From: Chitinophaga horti | GTDB taxonomy: Bacteria; Bacteroidota; Bacteroidia; Chitinophagales; Chitinophagaceae | DNA: 64,000 nt | Direction of reading: 5' to 3' | Assembly: GCF_022867795.2 (NCBI RefSeq) | Contig: NZ_CP107006.1 | Location: forward strand, 2,542,001 to 2,606,000 | In this document: positions 7,818 through 17,292 of the stretch, one piece after another | Layout of the letters: each line of letters begins with the position of its first letter | Numbering within the stretch: the stretch's first letter is position 1 | Translations under genes and position numbers: made by a program | Notes under the pieces: generated by a model | Databases searched by the model: none | Told to the model about the DNA's origin: nothing | The model's input: the letters and a program-made list of their open reading frames with translations, nothing else

Positions 7818-9203
7818 CTAGTTATATCCCGGGTTGTCGGGTGCGAGTTTCGGGTTAGCCTGTAACTCCAGCGTTGGCAATGGATACAGCTTTTGCGTAG
7901 CGGTGTAGGCAGGTTTGATCAGCGGCAACACCACATCTGCCCTACCTGTTCTTTTTAAGTTCAGCCAACGATCACCGTACTCGGTGAACAGCTCTACCCA
8001 GCGCTCGTGCTCCAATGCCGCCAGCAAGGTAGTTTTATCGATCGTTTTAGCCAAACCGTTTATCCCTGCCCGTTGCCGTACCGCGTTAATATCGTCCACC
8101 GCATCACCGATCCTATCCTGATTAGCGCGGGCTTCCGAGCGGATGAGGAACATTTCGGCGAGGCGTAGCATCACAGCGTATTCGTTAGCAGCCGTGCCTG
8201 CGCGCACGCGATATTTATAAGGATAAAAATATTCTTTACCGCTGAACGTGATCGGGCGCGTCCATTGGGCTTTACGTTTGTCGCCCGGTTCAAATGTGCG
8301 GGCCAAGGTGTCGTACAATACTACGTTTGGCGTGGAGGCAGCCGGAATAAACTCCGCTCCGAAGCTGGTTACACCCGTTACATTCGCCGCCTGCAAAATC
8401 ACTTCGGGGCTGGTGCGAATGAAAACAGAATCCATTCCATTCACAAGGCGATAAGTACCAGTAGTGCCTAATACCTCGCCAGCCTCTTTCTCAGCCTCCG
8501 GCCAGTTTTGCTGGTAGAAACGAACACGTGCCAGCATGGCGGCAGCCACCTTTCTGTTTACGCGCGCTCGTTCAGCGGAGGGATAAATATCAGTGAGATG
8601 GGCTTTGGCTTCTGTAAGATCTTTTACAATCTGTGCGTATACGTCCGCCGCGGTAGAACGTGGCAGCTGCGCATTGGTGAGCGCATCGGTATTTAACACC
8701 AAAGGTGCGGCGCCAAAGTAACTCGTCAGGTAAAAGTAATGCCAGGCTCTCCAGAACTTAGCTTCGCCCAACAGCTGGTTACGCACGGTTGGCGTGAGTT
8801 TGCTTTCAGCTTCCAGGTTGGTAATGATATAGTTGGTACGGCCGATATTCGTGTAAGCGGCCGCCCAGAATCCCTGGAGATCGTTACCTGACGCCAGCGT
8901 ATTGTTTCGGAAATTATCCCACAAGCTGTTGGTGAGATAGTAAGCCTCATCGGCGCTCATCATCCCGTACTTCGTGACATTGAACAACACCGAAGTGTTT
9001 TGCGGATTCGTATTGGCCGCCTGTGTATACAATGTAAGCACAGTACTGGTAGCAGTGGCGGAGTCGGCAAATGCGCCTTCTTCACTTACAGCGTTTGCCG
9101 GCGTGCCTATTTCCAGAAACTTTTTGCAGGAGGTAAGCGAGAGGCTTCCGATAGCCACAATGGCGGCCAACCTGCTGAATATATGGTATGCTTTGTTTCG
9201 CAT
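7818..9203 (-). CDS. SusD/RagB-family outer-membrane nutrient-binding lipoprotein
   Basis: A SusD-like lipoprotein of about 461 aa. The lipobox LTSC is followed by KKFLEIGTP, the standard SusD opening. The TPR-like body has RAWHYFYLTSYFGAAPLV and AEMFLIRSEARA, and the family's C-terminal RWLNLKRTGRAD...YPLP..EL..NP is present. I chose the ATG at 9203 because it gives a normal signal peptide; the ATG at 9227 would add eight residues and overlap the SusC stop. It sits on the cell surface as lid over SusC. The substrate cannot be read from sequence; no glycosidase accompanies the pair, so it may bind peptide, glycan or another small molecule. Confidence 0.92.
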   Translation of the reverse strand: MRNKAYHIFSRLAAIVAIGSLSLTSCKKFLEIGTPANAVSEEGAFADSATATSTVLTLYTQAANTNPQNTSVLFNVTKYGMMSADEAYYLTNSLWDNFRNNTLASGNDLQGFWAAAYTNIGRTNYIITNLEAESKLTPTVRNQLLGEAKFWRAWHYFYLTSYFGAAPLVLNTDALTNAQLPRSTAADVYAQIVKDLTEAKAHLTDIYPSAERARVNRKVAAAMLARVRFYQQNWPEAEKEAGEVLGTTGTYRLVNGMDSVFIRTSPEVILQAANVTGVTSFGAEFIPAASTPNVVLYDTLARTFEPGDKRKAQWTRPITFSGKEYFYPYKYRVRAGTAANEYAVMLRLAEMFLIRSEARANQDRIGDAVDDINAVRQRAGINGLAKTIDKTTLLAALEHERWVELFTEYGDRWLNLKRTGRADVVLPLIKPAYTATQKLYPLPTLELQANPKLAPDNPGYN

Positions 9204-9214
9204 CGACTTAAGAA

Positions 9215-12200
9215 TTAAAATGAACAATTAAGACCGGCAGTAATAACCCGCAATGGTGCCATCACCACAGACGCCTGGTTGATGGTAGATACTGTTTCCG
9301 GATCACTTACATATTTGTTCTTAGTCCAGGTAAACAGGTTCTGCCCCTGCAGATATACTCTCATATTGCTGATCTTTAAGGCAGAAAGTGCACCCTTGGG
9401 CAACGTGTAGCTAAGGTTCGCATTACGTAGCCGAACAAAAGACGCATCGCCCCAAATTGCATTGGAACTGCCATAGGAAGAATAGATACTTGTCGTCGTT
9501 GTGGCCCTTGGCCATGCAGCATTTTCACCCGGCTGTTGCCAGCGGTCCAGCCATAGGGTGGTCATGTTGCCGCTACCCAACGAACCTGGCGTGGAGGACG
9601 GATAAATATTGCCCTCCTGTTTCGTGAACTGGAAGAAGAAGCTGAAGTCGAAGTTCTTGTAGGTAAACGTATTACTCAGGCCTCCATACCACTCGGGAGC
9701 GGTGTAACCGATCACACGCCTGTCGGTGCTGAAGTTGGGCGTAAACGTGAGGCTGTCTTTCGAAAAGTCCTGGTAAAGCGGCCGGCCTGTTTGCGGATCT
9801 ACACCTTTGTAAATAAAGCGCTGTTGGAAGCTTAACGGCTTGCCCAGTGCCTGTTGGGTGAAATAGAAATACTGCGGACTGGCCTCCAGCAATTTAGATT
9901 GCGGCACGGTGAGGTTGAACGCTGTTTTCCAGGTGAAATCGCCCTGCGAAATGTTCGTGGTATTGAGCTCAAACTCCCAACCGCTGTTCTGGATGAGCGC
10001 ATCGAAGTTAGATGAGTAAGCGTTAAAACCGGCTTGCGAAGCCAGCGTGAGGAAACCGAGCTGGTTACCGGAACGATTGCGGTAATAATTCGTATTCAGC
10101 TGCAAACGATCGTTCAGGAAACCCAGTTCCAGTGCAAATTCCAGCTTCTGGTTCGTTTCCCAGCGCAGGTTCGGGTTGTTGATGCGGTTTGGCGACAACG
10201 TAGCACTACCCTGGTAGCCGAGGTTACCGGACGATACGCTGAACTGCGTTACGTACAGGTAATCCTGTATCTGATCACTACCGGTAAGACCATAGCTGGC
10301 GCGTAACTTACCGAACGACAGCCATGGCATTTTATCAGCCACCCATTCTTCATTACCAAATAACCAGGCAGCTCCCACGGAGCCAAAGTTACCAAAGCGG
10401 TTGTTGGAGCCGAAGCGGGAGGAACCGTCACGACGACCATTCAGGTTCAGGATATATTTTGAACGCCATTCGTAGTTAATCCTGGCGAAAACAGAGTTGT
10501 AGCGGTACTCTGTGAATGGGTTCTGCACCGAAGTGTAAGTCCCCGCACCTTGTAACGAACCCAGTAAAGCAGCATTGCTGTAGTTATTACCGGTGATGCT
10601 TACCGAGGTATTGGAAGATGCCTGTAACGTGCTACCCAAGAGTAAATTCAGGCGGCCTCCCCAGAGATTGCGGGTGTAAGTCGCCTGCGGTTCAATGGTG
10701 TACACCTTCTGATCGATATCTGCAAAACGTGCAGAGTTCGTAGGTGTGCTGCCGATCGGTGTTTTCGATATAGCAGGCGATTGCTGGTTCTGATTCATCC
10801 CCAGTGCGCTGTAACTTAACGAAGCCTTGAGGTCGAGCCCGGGCAACACGGTGTAACGCAGTACGGTATTGGCCAGCAGGTTGGAGGTTTTGCCGATATA
10901 CATCTGGAGCAGGTAGGCATCCGGGTTCTCGAAGTTCGCATTCCAGAACAAAGAACCATCCGCATTACGGACCGGCATATTTGGCGGCAAATAATAGTAG
11001 TTGGCCAGGTCGGTGCTGGGCAGATTTGATTTATTGTAGGAATAGTTTGCGGAAACGGCTGCATTGAATTTTTTATCGAGCGAAGTATGGTCAGCATTAA
11101 AGCGAACGGATATACGCTGATCGGCAAAGTCGCCTGGATATACCGTTGTTTCGCGGTGATAACCTGCACCAAAGAGGAAACGTGTTCTGGCATCGCCGCC
11201 GGAAACGGTCGCTTGTGCATCGGTCGTTTGCGCCGTACCACCCAGGTATTTTTCCTGCCAGTTCGTGTTTTTGGTCGTATCCCACACGAACAGGTCGGGT
11301 GCCGTTACTGCGTTAGGCGTAATGCCGTCGTTGGCAAAGGCTTCGCGACGCATTTGCAGGTATTGCGAAATGTTCATCATAGGAACGAAACGGCTTACCT
11401 CCCCGGCACCCTGGTATACGTTCACATCTAATTTCGTTTTACCAGATTTACCTTTCTTAGTGGTGATGAGTACTACACCATTCGCTGCTTTTGTACCATA
11501 AATCGCCGTCGCATCCGCATCTTTCAATACGTCGATGCGTTCGATGTCGGAAGGGTTGATCAGGCTAAAAGGACTAATCCCGCGGTTAGCGGCAAACAAG
11601 GTGTTGATATCATTCGTAGCCGGTACGTTTTGGTCAATCGTATTAAACGGTACACCGTCGATGATAAACAATGGTTGCTGCCCGCTATTGAGCGAGTTCA
11701 CGCCACGGATCTGTACTGTTACCCGGGAGCCAGGCAAGCCATTAGATTGATAAATAATCGCACCTGGTACGCGGCCCTGCAAAGCATTCAGCGGGTTGGC
11801 GACTGGTTGCTTTGCAATTTCTTCCGCCGTCACGGAAGCTACCGAACCGGTGTTTTTGCGTTTGGTGGTAGCACCGTAACCGATGATCACCATTTCATCC
11901 AGCCCCTTTGGTGCAACTTTCAACACCACGCTGATGCTGGTACGGCCGCCAATCTTCAGGCGCTGGGTTTCAAAACCTACATAACTGAAGATGAGGTCTG
12001 CAGAAGCAATGGCGTTCTCCAGCCGGTATTCGCCGGCATCATTGGTCATGGTGCCATAAGGCGTGCCTGGTATGACCACCGATACAGATGGGATCGGGTG
12101 ACCCAATTCGTCCGTCACGCGGCCAGTAACGGTAATTCTCGGTTCCTGTTCTTCCGTTTTGGCCGGACGTGCCTGTACGGCGATGATGCGTCCGGACATG

Positions 12201-12523
12201 GCATAAGTAAACGGCTGGTTGCTGAAAATGGCGTCCAGCGCAGCCTTAAGCGTACCGTCCTGCATGGCTAAGGTGACAGGCAGCGCATCTTTCAACTGAC
12301 TTTTTCCATAAACAATACTGTAGCCGGTTTGCTTTTCAATATCACGAAAAGCCCGGGCGATGTTGGCCGATTTCAGGTTCAGGGAAACTTTTTGTGCAGC
12401 CAGCGTAATCTGGCCTCCAATGAGCATCAATGCCATCAGCAGCGATACCCTTGTGCCTTTAAAGGCCAGGGATGCCATGCGGCTGCTTCGTAAAGACGAG
12501 ATGCTTCGAAACACGACAAGCAT
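9215..12523 (-). CDS. SusC/RagA TonB-dependent outer-membrane transporter with STN signalling domain
   Basis: A 1102-aa transporter with a signal peptide near 20-43, an STN domain at about 47-115 (SLNLKSANIARAFRDIEKQ), a carboxypeptidase-regulatory-like beta domain at about 130-205 (VTGRVTDELGHPIPSVSVVIPG), a plug domain at about 215-340 (VANPLNALQGRVPGA, VLKDADATAIYGTKAANGVVLI) and the beta-barrel to the C-terminal aromatic end NCSF. The STN domain is the part that talks to FecR, which agrees with the sigma/FecR pair just upstream. It imports an unknown substrate together with SusD. M17 (SLRSSRMASLAF region) is an alternative start. Confidence 0.95.
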   Translation of the reverse strand: MLVVFRSISSLRSSRMASLAFKGTRVSLLMALMLIGGQITLAAQKVSLNLKSANIARAFRDIEKQTGYSIVYGKSQLKDALPVTLAMQDGTLKAALDAIFSNQPFTYAMSGRIIAVQARPAKTEEQEPRITVTGRVTDELGHPIPSVSVVIPGTPYGTMTNDAGEYRLENAIASADLIFSYVGFETQRLKIGGRTSISVVLKVAPKGLDEMVIIGYGATTKRKNTGSVASVTAEEIAKQPVANPLNALQGRVPGAIIYQSNGLPGSRVTVQIRGVNSLNSGQQPLFIIDGVPFNTIDQNVPATNDINTLFAANRGISPFSLINPSDIERIDVLKDADATAIYGTKAANGVVLITTKKGKSGKTKLDVNVYQGAGEVSRFVPMMNISQYLQMRREAFANDGITPNAVTAPDLFVWDTTKNTNWQEKYLGGTAQTTDAQATVSGGDARTRFLFGAGYHRETTVYPGDFADQRISVRFNADHTSLDKKFNAAVSANYSYNKSNLPSTDLANYYYLPPNMPVRNADGSLFWNANFENPDAYLLQMYIGKTSNLLANTVLRYTVLPGLDLKASLSYSALGMNQNQQSPAISKTPIGSTPTNSARFADIDQKVYTIEPQATYTRNLWGGRLNLLLGSTLQASSNTSVSITGNNYSNAALLGSLQGAGTYTSVQNPFTEYRYNSVFARINYEWRSKYILNLNGRRDGSSRFGSNNRFGNFGSVGAAWLFGNEEWVADKMPWLSFGKLRASYGLTGSDQIQDYLYVTQFSVSSGNLGYQGSATLSPNRINNPNLRWETNQKLEFALELGFLNDRLQLNTNYYRNRSGNQLGFLTLASQAGFNAYSSNFDALIQNSGWEFELNTTNISQGDFTWKTAFNLTVPQSKLLEASPQYFYFTQQALGKPLSFQQRFIYKGVDPQTGRPLYQDFSKDSLTFTPNFSTDRRVIGYTAPEWYGGLSNTFTYKNFDFSFFFQFTKQEGNIYPSSTPGSLGSGNMTTLWLDRWQQPGENAAWPRATTTTSIYSSYGSSNAIWGDASFVRLRNANLSYTLPKGALSALKISNMRVYLQGQNLFTWTKNKYVSDPETVSTINQASVVMAPLRVITAGLNCSF

Positions 12524-12563
12524 AATTGGTTGATTTTGGTTAAGGAAATAGATTTTGCCCGTA

Positions 12564-13703
12564 TTATTTATCTGATATGGTGACGGTGCGACCCGTTATC
12601 GTAAAACGGACCAGCTTCGTCATTTCGAGCGCTTTCAACACTTCAGACACCGGTACGTTACGCGGCATCCGCAGCACAAAGCGCTCATCGATTTTACTGT
12701 TATTGTTCACTGATATATCATAATAGCGTTCCAGTTCCTGCATAATGGCGGGCAGCTCCTCCCCTTCAAAAAGAAACAACCCCGACCTCCAGGCCATTAC
12801 CTGTTCCAGGTTAGGCTGCTGCTGTAACCGCAGACCTTTACCGTCGCGCACAACGACCTGCTGCCCCGGCTCCATGACCAGTCCCTTCAGTTTAATGGCG
12901 CCGGACAACAATGTGACCATCGCATCGCGGCCGCCGGGGAAGCTTTTTACGTTAAAGGAAGTACCTAACACCTCCAGCCGGGTCTGGTCGTTTTCACTAT
13001 AAACAAAGAAAGGTTGACCCGCCTTTGGCGCTACCTCGAAATACGCTTGTCCGTTCACCGTTACCTCCCGCGTTTTACCGGGAAAAACAGTAGGAAATTG
13101 CAGGGACGATCCCGCATCCACCCATATCTTAGTTCCATCTGTGAGCATCAACACCATTGGCCTGCTGCCTTTCGGTACGGAGAGCGTGTTGATGCTCACC
13201 TCGTCGTCGGTGCCCGAATATTGCAATTGTCCGCCAGCGCCGCCCGATACCGTTACATCGCCCTGGTGCGACAGCATGCCCGTACTGTTACTATCCAGCA
13301 GTATCTTTTGTCCGTTCGCCAGTGTTAACACCGCACGGTTGCCCGCAGGCGGCTGCACATCCTGTAATTGACGTTTAACTTTCACCACCTGCTTTGCAGG
13401 CTGCCTGTCTCCCGCTAACCAATAAATGCCTGCGCCGAGCAGCAACACCATACCGGCAGCCAATACCAGCCTGCGACGTACCTGCAAGCCAGCTGCCCTC
13501 CGGTAGCCTGTTTTAGCCAGGATGCCCTGGTGCAGGCGCTCCTCTACCTGGAGACGACTGCCTAGTACCGCAGTGTCCCAATCGTTGGTCGGCGGCGTAA
13601 ACGACTGAAACACCCGGTTGTATAAAACCAGTTCTTCGTCCGTAGCGGTGCCGGAAACGACCTTGTCGGTAAGTGCGATGATCTCTTCTTTCGTCATAAA
13701 CAT
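12564..13703 (-). CDS. FecR-family anti-sigma factor
   Basis: A 379-aa anti-sigma regulator. The N-terminal 75 residues are the cytoplasmic sigma-binding part, a transmembrane helix follows at about 81-97 (RRLVLAAGMVLLLGAGIYWL), then a periplasmic FecR domain (about 120-260; DGTKIWVDAGSSLQFP, REVTVNGQAYFEVA) and a C-terminal STN-like DUF4974 domain (about 300-379) that meets the SusC STN domain. It lies between the sigma gene and SusC on the same strand, the standard order of FecI-FecR-type trans-envelope signalling in Bacteroidota. The start at 13703 (MFMTKEE) or 13697 cannot be decided. Confidence 0.93.
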   Translation of the reverse strand: MFMTKEEIIALTDKVVSGTATDEELVLYNRVFQSFTPPTNDWDTAVLGSRLQVEERLHQGILAKTGYRRAAGLQVRRRLVLAAGMVLLLGAGIYWLAGDRQPAKQVVKVKRQLQDVQPPAGNRAVLTLANGQKILLDSNSTGMLSHQGDVTVSGGAGGQLQYSGTDDEVSINTLSVPKGSRPMVLMLTDGTKIWVDAGSSLQFPTVFPGKTREVTVNGQAYFEVAPKAGQPFFVYSENDQTRLEVLGTSFNVKSFPGGRDAMVTLLSGAIKLKGLVMEPGQQVVVRDGKGLRLQQQPNLEQVMAWRSGLFLFEGEELPAIMQELERYYDISVNNNSKIDERFVLRMPRNVPVSEVLKALEMTKLVRFTITGRTVTISDK

Positions 13704-13835
13704 TCATTTGCAGAGGGGCTGCATACTATAGGCACCTGGAAATACAGGAACCCTACCGGCGTGCCGGCATATTTTTTTTCCTCATATAATATTGCACTCC
13801 ATGGGAGGAGACAGACGATAGAAAAAGGCTGAAAA

Positions 13836-14432
13836 CTAGGGATGTAAGGCCCCCACCGCGCTGGATACCAATAACAGTTCGATGAGGTGAGGTTCAATGG
13901 CTGCACGGATAAGGCGCAGGGAAAGCGTCATTTGTTTTTCTACTGCTTTCACGGAGATCCCCAGCTGTTCGGCAATTTCCCGGTTAGAGAAATGTGCTTC
14001 CCGGCTGAGCAGGAACACCTCGCGTGCGCGGGCAGGCAGCGCATCGATGGCCTGCTGCACGAGCAATTTCAGATCGCTGAGCGCGATGAGTTCCTCCGTA
14101 CTATTTCCTGCTTCTAATGGTTGCCTGGAGAGGTCTTCGAAGAAAGAGTCGCGTATTTTACCGGAACGGACCAGGTTTGCGACCTTAAACTTAACGGCAG
14201 TACGCAGATACGGTTGTAAGAGGGAGATGTCGAGACTTCTGCGTTTTTCCCATAACCATACGAAAATATCCTGCACGAGGTCGGAACAAGCCTGTTCGTC
14301 GCGAAGGATGTAGAAGGCAGCCCTGTACATCATGGGCGAATGCCTCCGGTAAAGCGTTTCGTATGCGTCAGGATCGCCGTTCTTCACCAGTTCCAACAAC
14401 TGCTGATCACTGTATGCACTGAATGTAGCCAA
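13836..14432 (-). CDS. ECF sigma-70 factor (FecI-like)
   Basis: A 198-aa ECF sigma factor. Region 2 is at about 25-95 (YETLYRRHSPMMYRAAFYI, CSDLVQDIFVWLWEKR) and region 4 at about 128-185 (IDALPARAREVFLLSREAHFSNREIAEQLGIS, VKAVEKQM). It belongs to the Bacteroidota RpoE type paired with FecR. It is expected to be held by the FecR protein encoded next and to transcribe the SusC-SusD-TlpA unit when the transporter is loaded. The C-terminus has a short hydrophobic tail. The 132 bp between it and FecR show no recognised element. Confidence 0.93.
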   Translation of the reverse strand: MATFSAYSDQQLLELVKNGDPDAYETLYRRHSPMMYRAAFYILRDEQACSDLVQDIFVWLWEKRRSLDISLLQPYLRTAVKFKVANLVRSGKIRDSFFEDLSRQPLEAGNSTEELIALSDLKLLVQQAIDALPARAREVFLLSREAHFSNREIAEQLGISVKAVEKQMTLSLRLIRAAIEPHLIELLLVSSAVGALHP

Positions 14433-14491
14433 GCGTTAGATTGTTCTGTACTGCGAAGCTAGAGAATTTAGGGGAGAATGCCTTATCCCCG

Positions 14492-15478
14492 TTACAAGAT
14501 TTTTGCCTTACGGTACATTTCCGCCGCCCTGCCCAGCTGCTCTGTAAGCACCGCTTCGGAGGGCAGTACAAGGCTGTATTCGGAAGCGAACAACTGTTTG
14601 CTCTCTTCGAGCATGCTGTATTTGATCATACTGTGGTCTTTTTCCGAGCAAAGGATGATCCCTAATGTAGGCTTGTCGTCTGCCCTCCTTTTCATGGCTT
14701 CAAACATGCGCACATACATATCCATCTGCCCGATGTCCTGGTGCGTGAGTGCGGTGATTTTCAGGTCGAGCAGTACGAAACATTTCAGGATGAAGTGATA
14801 GAATACCAGGTCGATGAAAAACATCCTTGTATCCGTTTTAATGCGGTATTGACGGGCAACAAACGAGAAGCCAGTGCCCAGTTCGAGCAGGAAGGACTGG
14901 ATATTGTTGATGATCGCAGCTTCTATATCGCTTTCGGAATAAATGGCCGGTTGTTCGAGGCCGAGAAATTCGAGGATGTAGGGATCGCGGACCACCTGAT
15001 TAGCGGCAGCATGGTCTTTATCCAGGATCACACTGCCCGGGGATAATAAACGTTCGTAATGTTTGGTCGTAATATTTCTTTCCAGCAGCCGGGAACTCCA
15101 CGCATTGTCAGCAGCAGCCAGCATGTACCAGTTCCTTGCGACAGGGTCTTCGACGCGGATGACGATACGGTAATGCGTCCAGCTTAATTCGGGACGCAGT
15201 GCGTCCCGAATTGGGAACGCCTGGTAAAACTGGCGTATACGGCGTAACTCCCGCTCTTCGAAACCTTTGCCAAATTCGCCGGTCAGATGAACGGCCAGTT
15301 CTGCGAGCAGTGCATCGCCGTAGCCCGCACGGTTGCTCCCGTGTTGTTCTTCTTCGAGGATGCGGTGGCCAATACTCCAATAGGCCTGCACCATGGCGAA
15401 GTTGATCGCGCGGTAAGTATGCCGGAGTGCGCCTTGTAGTATCTGCCTGATTTCTGAGATGAAAGTTTTCCTGATCAT
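14492..15478 (-). CDS. YhcG-type PD-(D/E)XK nuclease-domain protein (DUF1016)
   Basis: A 328-aa protein. The N-terminal half (about 1-140) is the helical DUF1016-N domain (YWSIGHRILEEEQ, GFEERELRRIRQFYQAFP, LSWTHYRIVIRV), and the C-terminal half (about 165-310) is a PD-(D/E)XK fold with FIDLVFYH then FVLLDLK, carrying the catalytic D, D/E and K. YhcG-type proteins are found near restriction systems and mobile regions; their biochemical role is poorly known. It is at the left edge of the accessory region and separated by a terminator from the paralog gene that precedes it. Length is normal for the family. Confidence 0.9.
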   Translation of the reverse strand: MIRKTFISEIRQILQGALRHTYRAINFAMVQAYWSIGHRILEEEQHGSNRAGYGDALLAELAVHLTGEFGKGFEERELRRIRQFYQAFPIRDALRPELSWTHYRIVIRVEDPVARNWYMLAAADNAWSSRLLERNITTKHYERLLSPGSVILDKDHAAANQVVRDPYILEFLGLEQPAIYSESDIEAAIINNIQSFLLELGTGFSFVARQYRIKTDTRMFFIDLVFYHFILKCFVLLDLKITALTHQDIGQMDMYVRMFEAMKRRADDKPTLGIILCSEKDHSMIKYSMLEESKQLFASEYSLVLPSEAVLTEQLGRAAEMYRKAKIL

Positions 15479-15493
15479 AGTTAAGTGTTTTAC

Positions 15494-15524
15494 ATAAAAA
15501 ATCCGGGGCGTGGATACGCCCCGG
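15494..15524 (-). terminator. Rho-independent terminator after paralog gene P1
   Basis: A perfect 9-bp GC-rich stem (15503-15511 with 15516-15524, loop GGAT) is followed on the minus strand by six T. It separates the P1 gene from the YhcG-type gene. Confidence 0.92.
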
Positions 15525-15542
15525 TGGTTTCCGTTAGTAACG

Positions 15543-16109
15543 TTATGCCAGCACCACTTCGGTGGTGGTAATATTGCCCGGCATGTCGACCGCCGTTGCT
15601 ACTACCCGGCAACCCGCCACATCTGTGTTCGGCAGCGTGGTGGTGTAAGTCCAGTCCTCCGCATCGGTACCGCCTGTTGCCGCACCACTTTCCAGCAGGT
15701 CGCCTGCCGGGCTGAAGATTTCGACGTTTACACCAGTTACCCGTACATCATCTGTGGCTTCGACCATGATGATGTCGCCGGCATTACCCGTGTACGTTTC
15801 TGTGAGTACGCCGGTAATTTTTGGGGCCTTGCAATAATCGGCTACCGCCGCATTGTACGCAGTAGCACCGGCTTTGGCTGCTGCCTGGTACAGTTTGCGC
15901 AGGTCGAGATCCCTGATCGCCTTTTTAGCGTATGCCGCAGCGCGTTTGAACATACTCATCACGCCTTGCTGGGCCTCGGTGGGGGGCACACTGCTCGCAC
16001 CCTTGTTTTTGCAGATAAACAACTTACCCGCTTTGTTACGCAGGGTTACCTGGTTGGAAAACTTACCGCTTGCGCCGGTGGAAATCGCATTGAACTCTTT
16101 CTGAATCAT
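15543..16109 (-). CDS. Paralog P1 of an unrecognised ~180-aa family
   Basis: Not recognised. A 188-aa cytoplasmic-looking protein without signal peptide, one of four related genes in the region (others at 18343, 18876 and 19396). The N-terminus (NAISTGASGKFSNQVTL) is close to that of the 19396 gene. A middle helical stretch has AAAYAKKAIRDLDLRKLY and YNAAVADY; the C-terminal 90 residues look like one beta-sandwich (VRVTGVNVEIFSPAGDLLESG, then RVVATAVDMPGNITTTE). It stands as a single-gene unit with a two-half-site element 70 bp upstream and a strong terminator. The function is unknown. Confidence 0.8.
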   Translation of the reverse strand: MIQKEFNAISTGASGKFSNQVTLRNKAGKLFICKNKGASSVPPTEAQQGVMSMFKRAAAYAKKAIRDLDLRKLYQAAAKAGATAYNAAVADYCKAPKITGVLTETYTGNAGDIIMVEATDDVRVTGVNVEIFSPAGDLLESGAATGGTDAEDWTYTTTLPNTDVAGCRVVATAVDMPGNITTTEVVLA

Positions 16110-16178
16110 AAAACATGGTTTAAAGGTGAAAAAATAATTGGGGATGCAAAGATGGGGTGGTGCAAGGCGTTTTCATGC

Positions 16179-16216
16179 GACACTTTCGGGCAGAAAAGGG
16201 ACAGTTTCGGGCAAAA
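16179..16216 (-). promoter_or_regulatory. Two-half-site operator-like element upstream of P1
   Basis: On the plus strand it reads GACACTTTCGGGCA then GACAGTTTCGGGCA, with TTTCGGGCA at 16184-16192 and 16205-16213, exactly 21 bp apart. It lies 70 bp upstream of the P1 start. The same pattern occurs at 17184 and 20098. Two direct half-sites in phase on the helix is the usual target form of AraC/XylS regulators, and one such gene lies at 17323. Confidence 0.75.
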
Positions 16217-16228
16217 TAAATCAGGGCA

Positions 16229-16251
16229 TAAAAAAAGCACGCTAAGCGTGC
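16229..16251 (-). terminator. Rho-independent terminator containing the stop codon of the 295-aa gene
   Basis: Stem GCACGC (16237-16242) with GCGTGC (16246-16251), loop of 3 nt, followed on the minus strand by a run of T (16236-16231). The TAG stop of the 16242 gene (16244-16242) lies in the loop and base of this hairpin. Confidence 0.88.
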
Positions 16252-17129
16252 CTGATGTCTATCGCAAATTCCAGTTGCCGAAATATATAATTTAAACCGG
16301 AAGATGGCCAGTTTCGCCAGTGTGTATTGGGTGGCAGCGAGGGTTTATATGCTTCCGGGTTGCCCGTTGCCAGTACTTCCGCAAACAGCCACCAGGCTTC
16401 GTCCAGTTCCGGAAAATTAGCAGGTAGTGGTACTGCCTGCCAGACAATCCGTTCCGTTTCTCCACGCAGGAGTGCTGCTTTCGCGTTCTCAAGGGCTATG
16501 TTCATTTCCTTTAAGGAAGTACCAACGGTGCCATAACATACATCCGGAGATTCATACCTGTTAACGAGCTTAAATTCGCGATGATCGCGGTGATGCCATT
16601 CGTCCAGCACCAATATTTTTTCCATATCAGCAGGTATCTGGCGGTGCAGCTCCTTATCGGTGGCATGAAACAAAGCACCGTACCTGTCAGATTGCAAACG
16701 TAGCGCCTCGTGCAGGAGAATATACTCCGGATCCAGCAGCTGTATGCCTGCTTTAAAGTAGGCATCCCTATCAAGGATGATTGGTATACGCCAGCGACGC
16801 ACCTTTAGGAAACGTTCATCGCCCGTTACCATTTCATAGATTGCTACCTCATCGTAATCCTCATCGTCTACGGGGGACACCCTATAATAATTAGGCATTC
16901 CGGGTTTAAGACAATTGCCGAAACATTTCAGTTCCAGTACCAGATTATAAACTACATGATCGAATATCAGCTTTTCGAATATCACGGCCCACTGATCACG
17001 GTCGTTGCGAAACAGGTTTACCCTTGCGCTGATCAAAAAAACATCCGGGCTATTGAACTGTGGCCAGAAGTTTTGTTCATTGCTTTTCATTTCTTTTAGC
17101 GTTTCAAATATTTGGTTTACTGTAAGCAT
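16242..17129 (-). CDS. Protein of unknown function (295 aa), member of the TTTCGGGCA-linked set
   Basis: Not recognised. I use the ATG at 17129 (MLTVNQIFETLKEM); a longer frame to 17219 would translate the regulatory repeat itself and is unlikely. The protein has no signal peptide or membrane segment, is rich in acidic residues (PVDDEDYDEVAIYEM) and aromatic residues, and ends SGLNYIFRQLEFAIDIRHA. It looks like a single globular cytoplasmic domain. It is divergent from the AraC gene at 17323 and has the two-half-site element 55 bp upstream, so both are probably controlled together with the P1-P4 genes. Its stop is inside its terminator. Confidence 0.75.
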   Translation of the reverse strand: MLTVNQIFETLKEMKSNEQNFWPQFNSPDVFLISARVNLFRNDRDQWAVIFEKLIFDHVVYNLVLELKCFGNCLKPGMPNYYRVSPVDDEDYDEVAIYEMVTGDERFLKVRRWRIPIILDRDAYFKAGIQLLDPEYILLHEALRLQSDRYGALFHATDKELHRQIPADMEKILVLDEWHHRDHREFKLVNRYESPDVCYGTVGTSLKEMNIALENAKAALLRGETERIVWQAVPLPANFPELDEAWWLFAEVLATGNPEAYKPSLPPNTHWRNWPSSGLNYIFRQLEFAIDIRHA

Positions 17130-17183
17130 AAAACAGATTTTTGGTGTATTGTAAAGATGACGAAACCTATGTATGCTCCGCAG

Positions 17184-17220
17184 GACACTTTCGGGCATAA
17201 AGGATACATTTTCGGGCAAA
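17184..17220. promoter_or_regulatory. Two-half-site operator-like element in the divergent AraC/295-aa gap
   Basis: GACACTTTCGGGCA then GATACATTTTCGGGCA; TTTCGGGCA at 17189-17197 and 17210-17218, again exactly 21 bp apart. It lies 55 bp upstream of the 17129 start and about 100 bp upstream of the AraC start, so it could serve both genes, including autoregulation. Confidence 0.75.
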
Positions 17221-17292
17221 GAAATTTTTTGGCTGATTCATGACCGATGATTAACTTCGGACTCATCAACAAAGTCTGACCTAACCGTATAA

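Noticed and set aside
17130..17219. N-terminal extension of the 295-aa protein
   Set aside because: These codons are the regulatory repeat itself; M31 gives a normal start.
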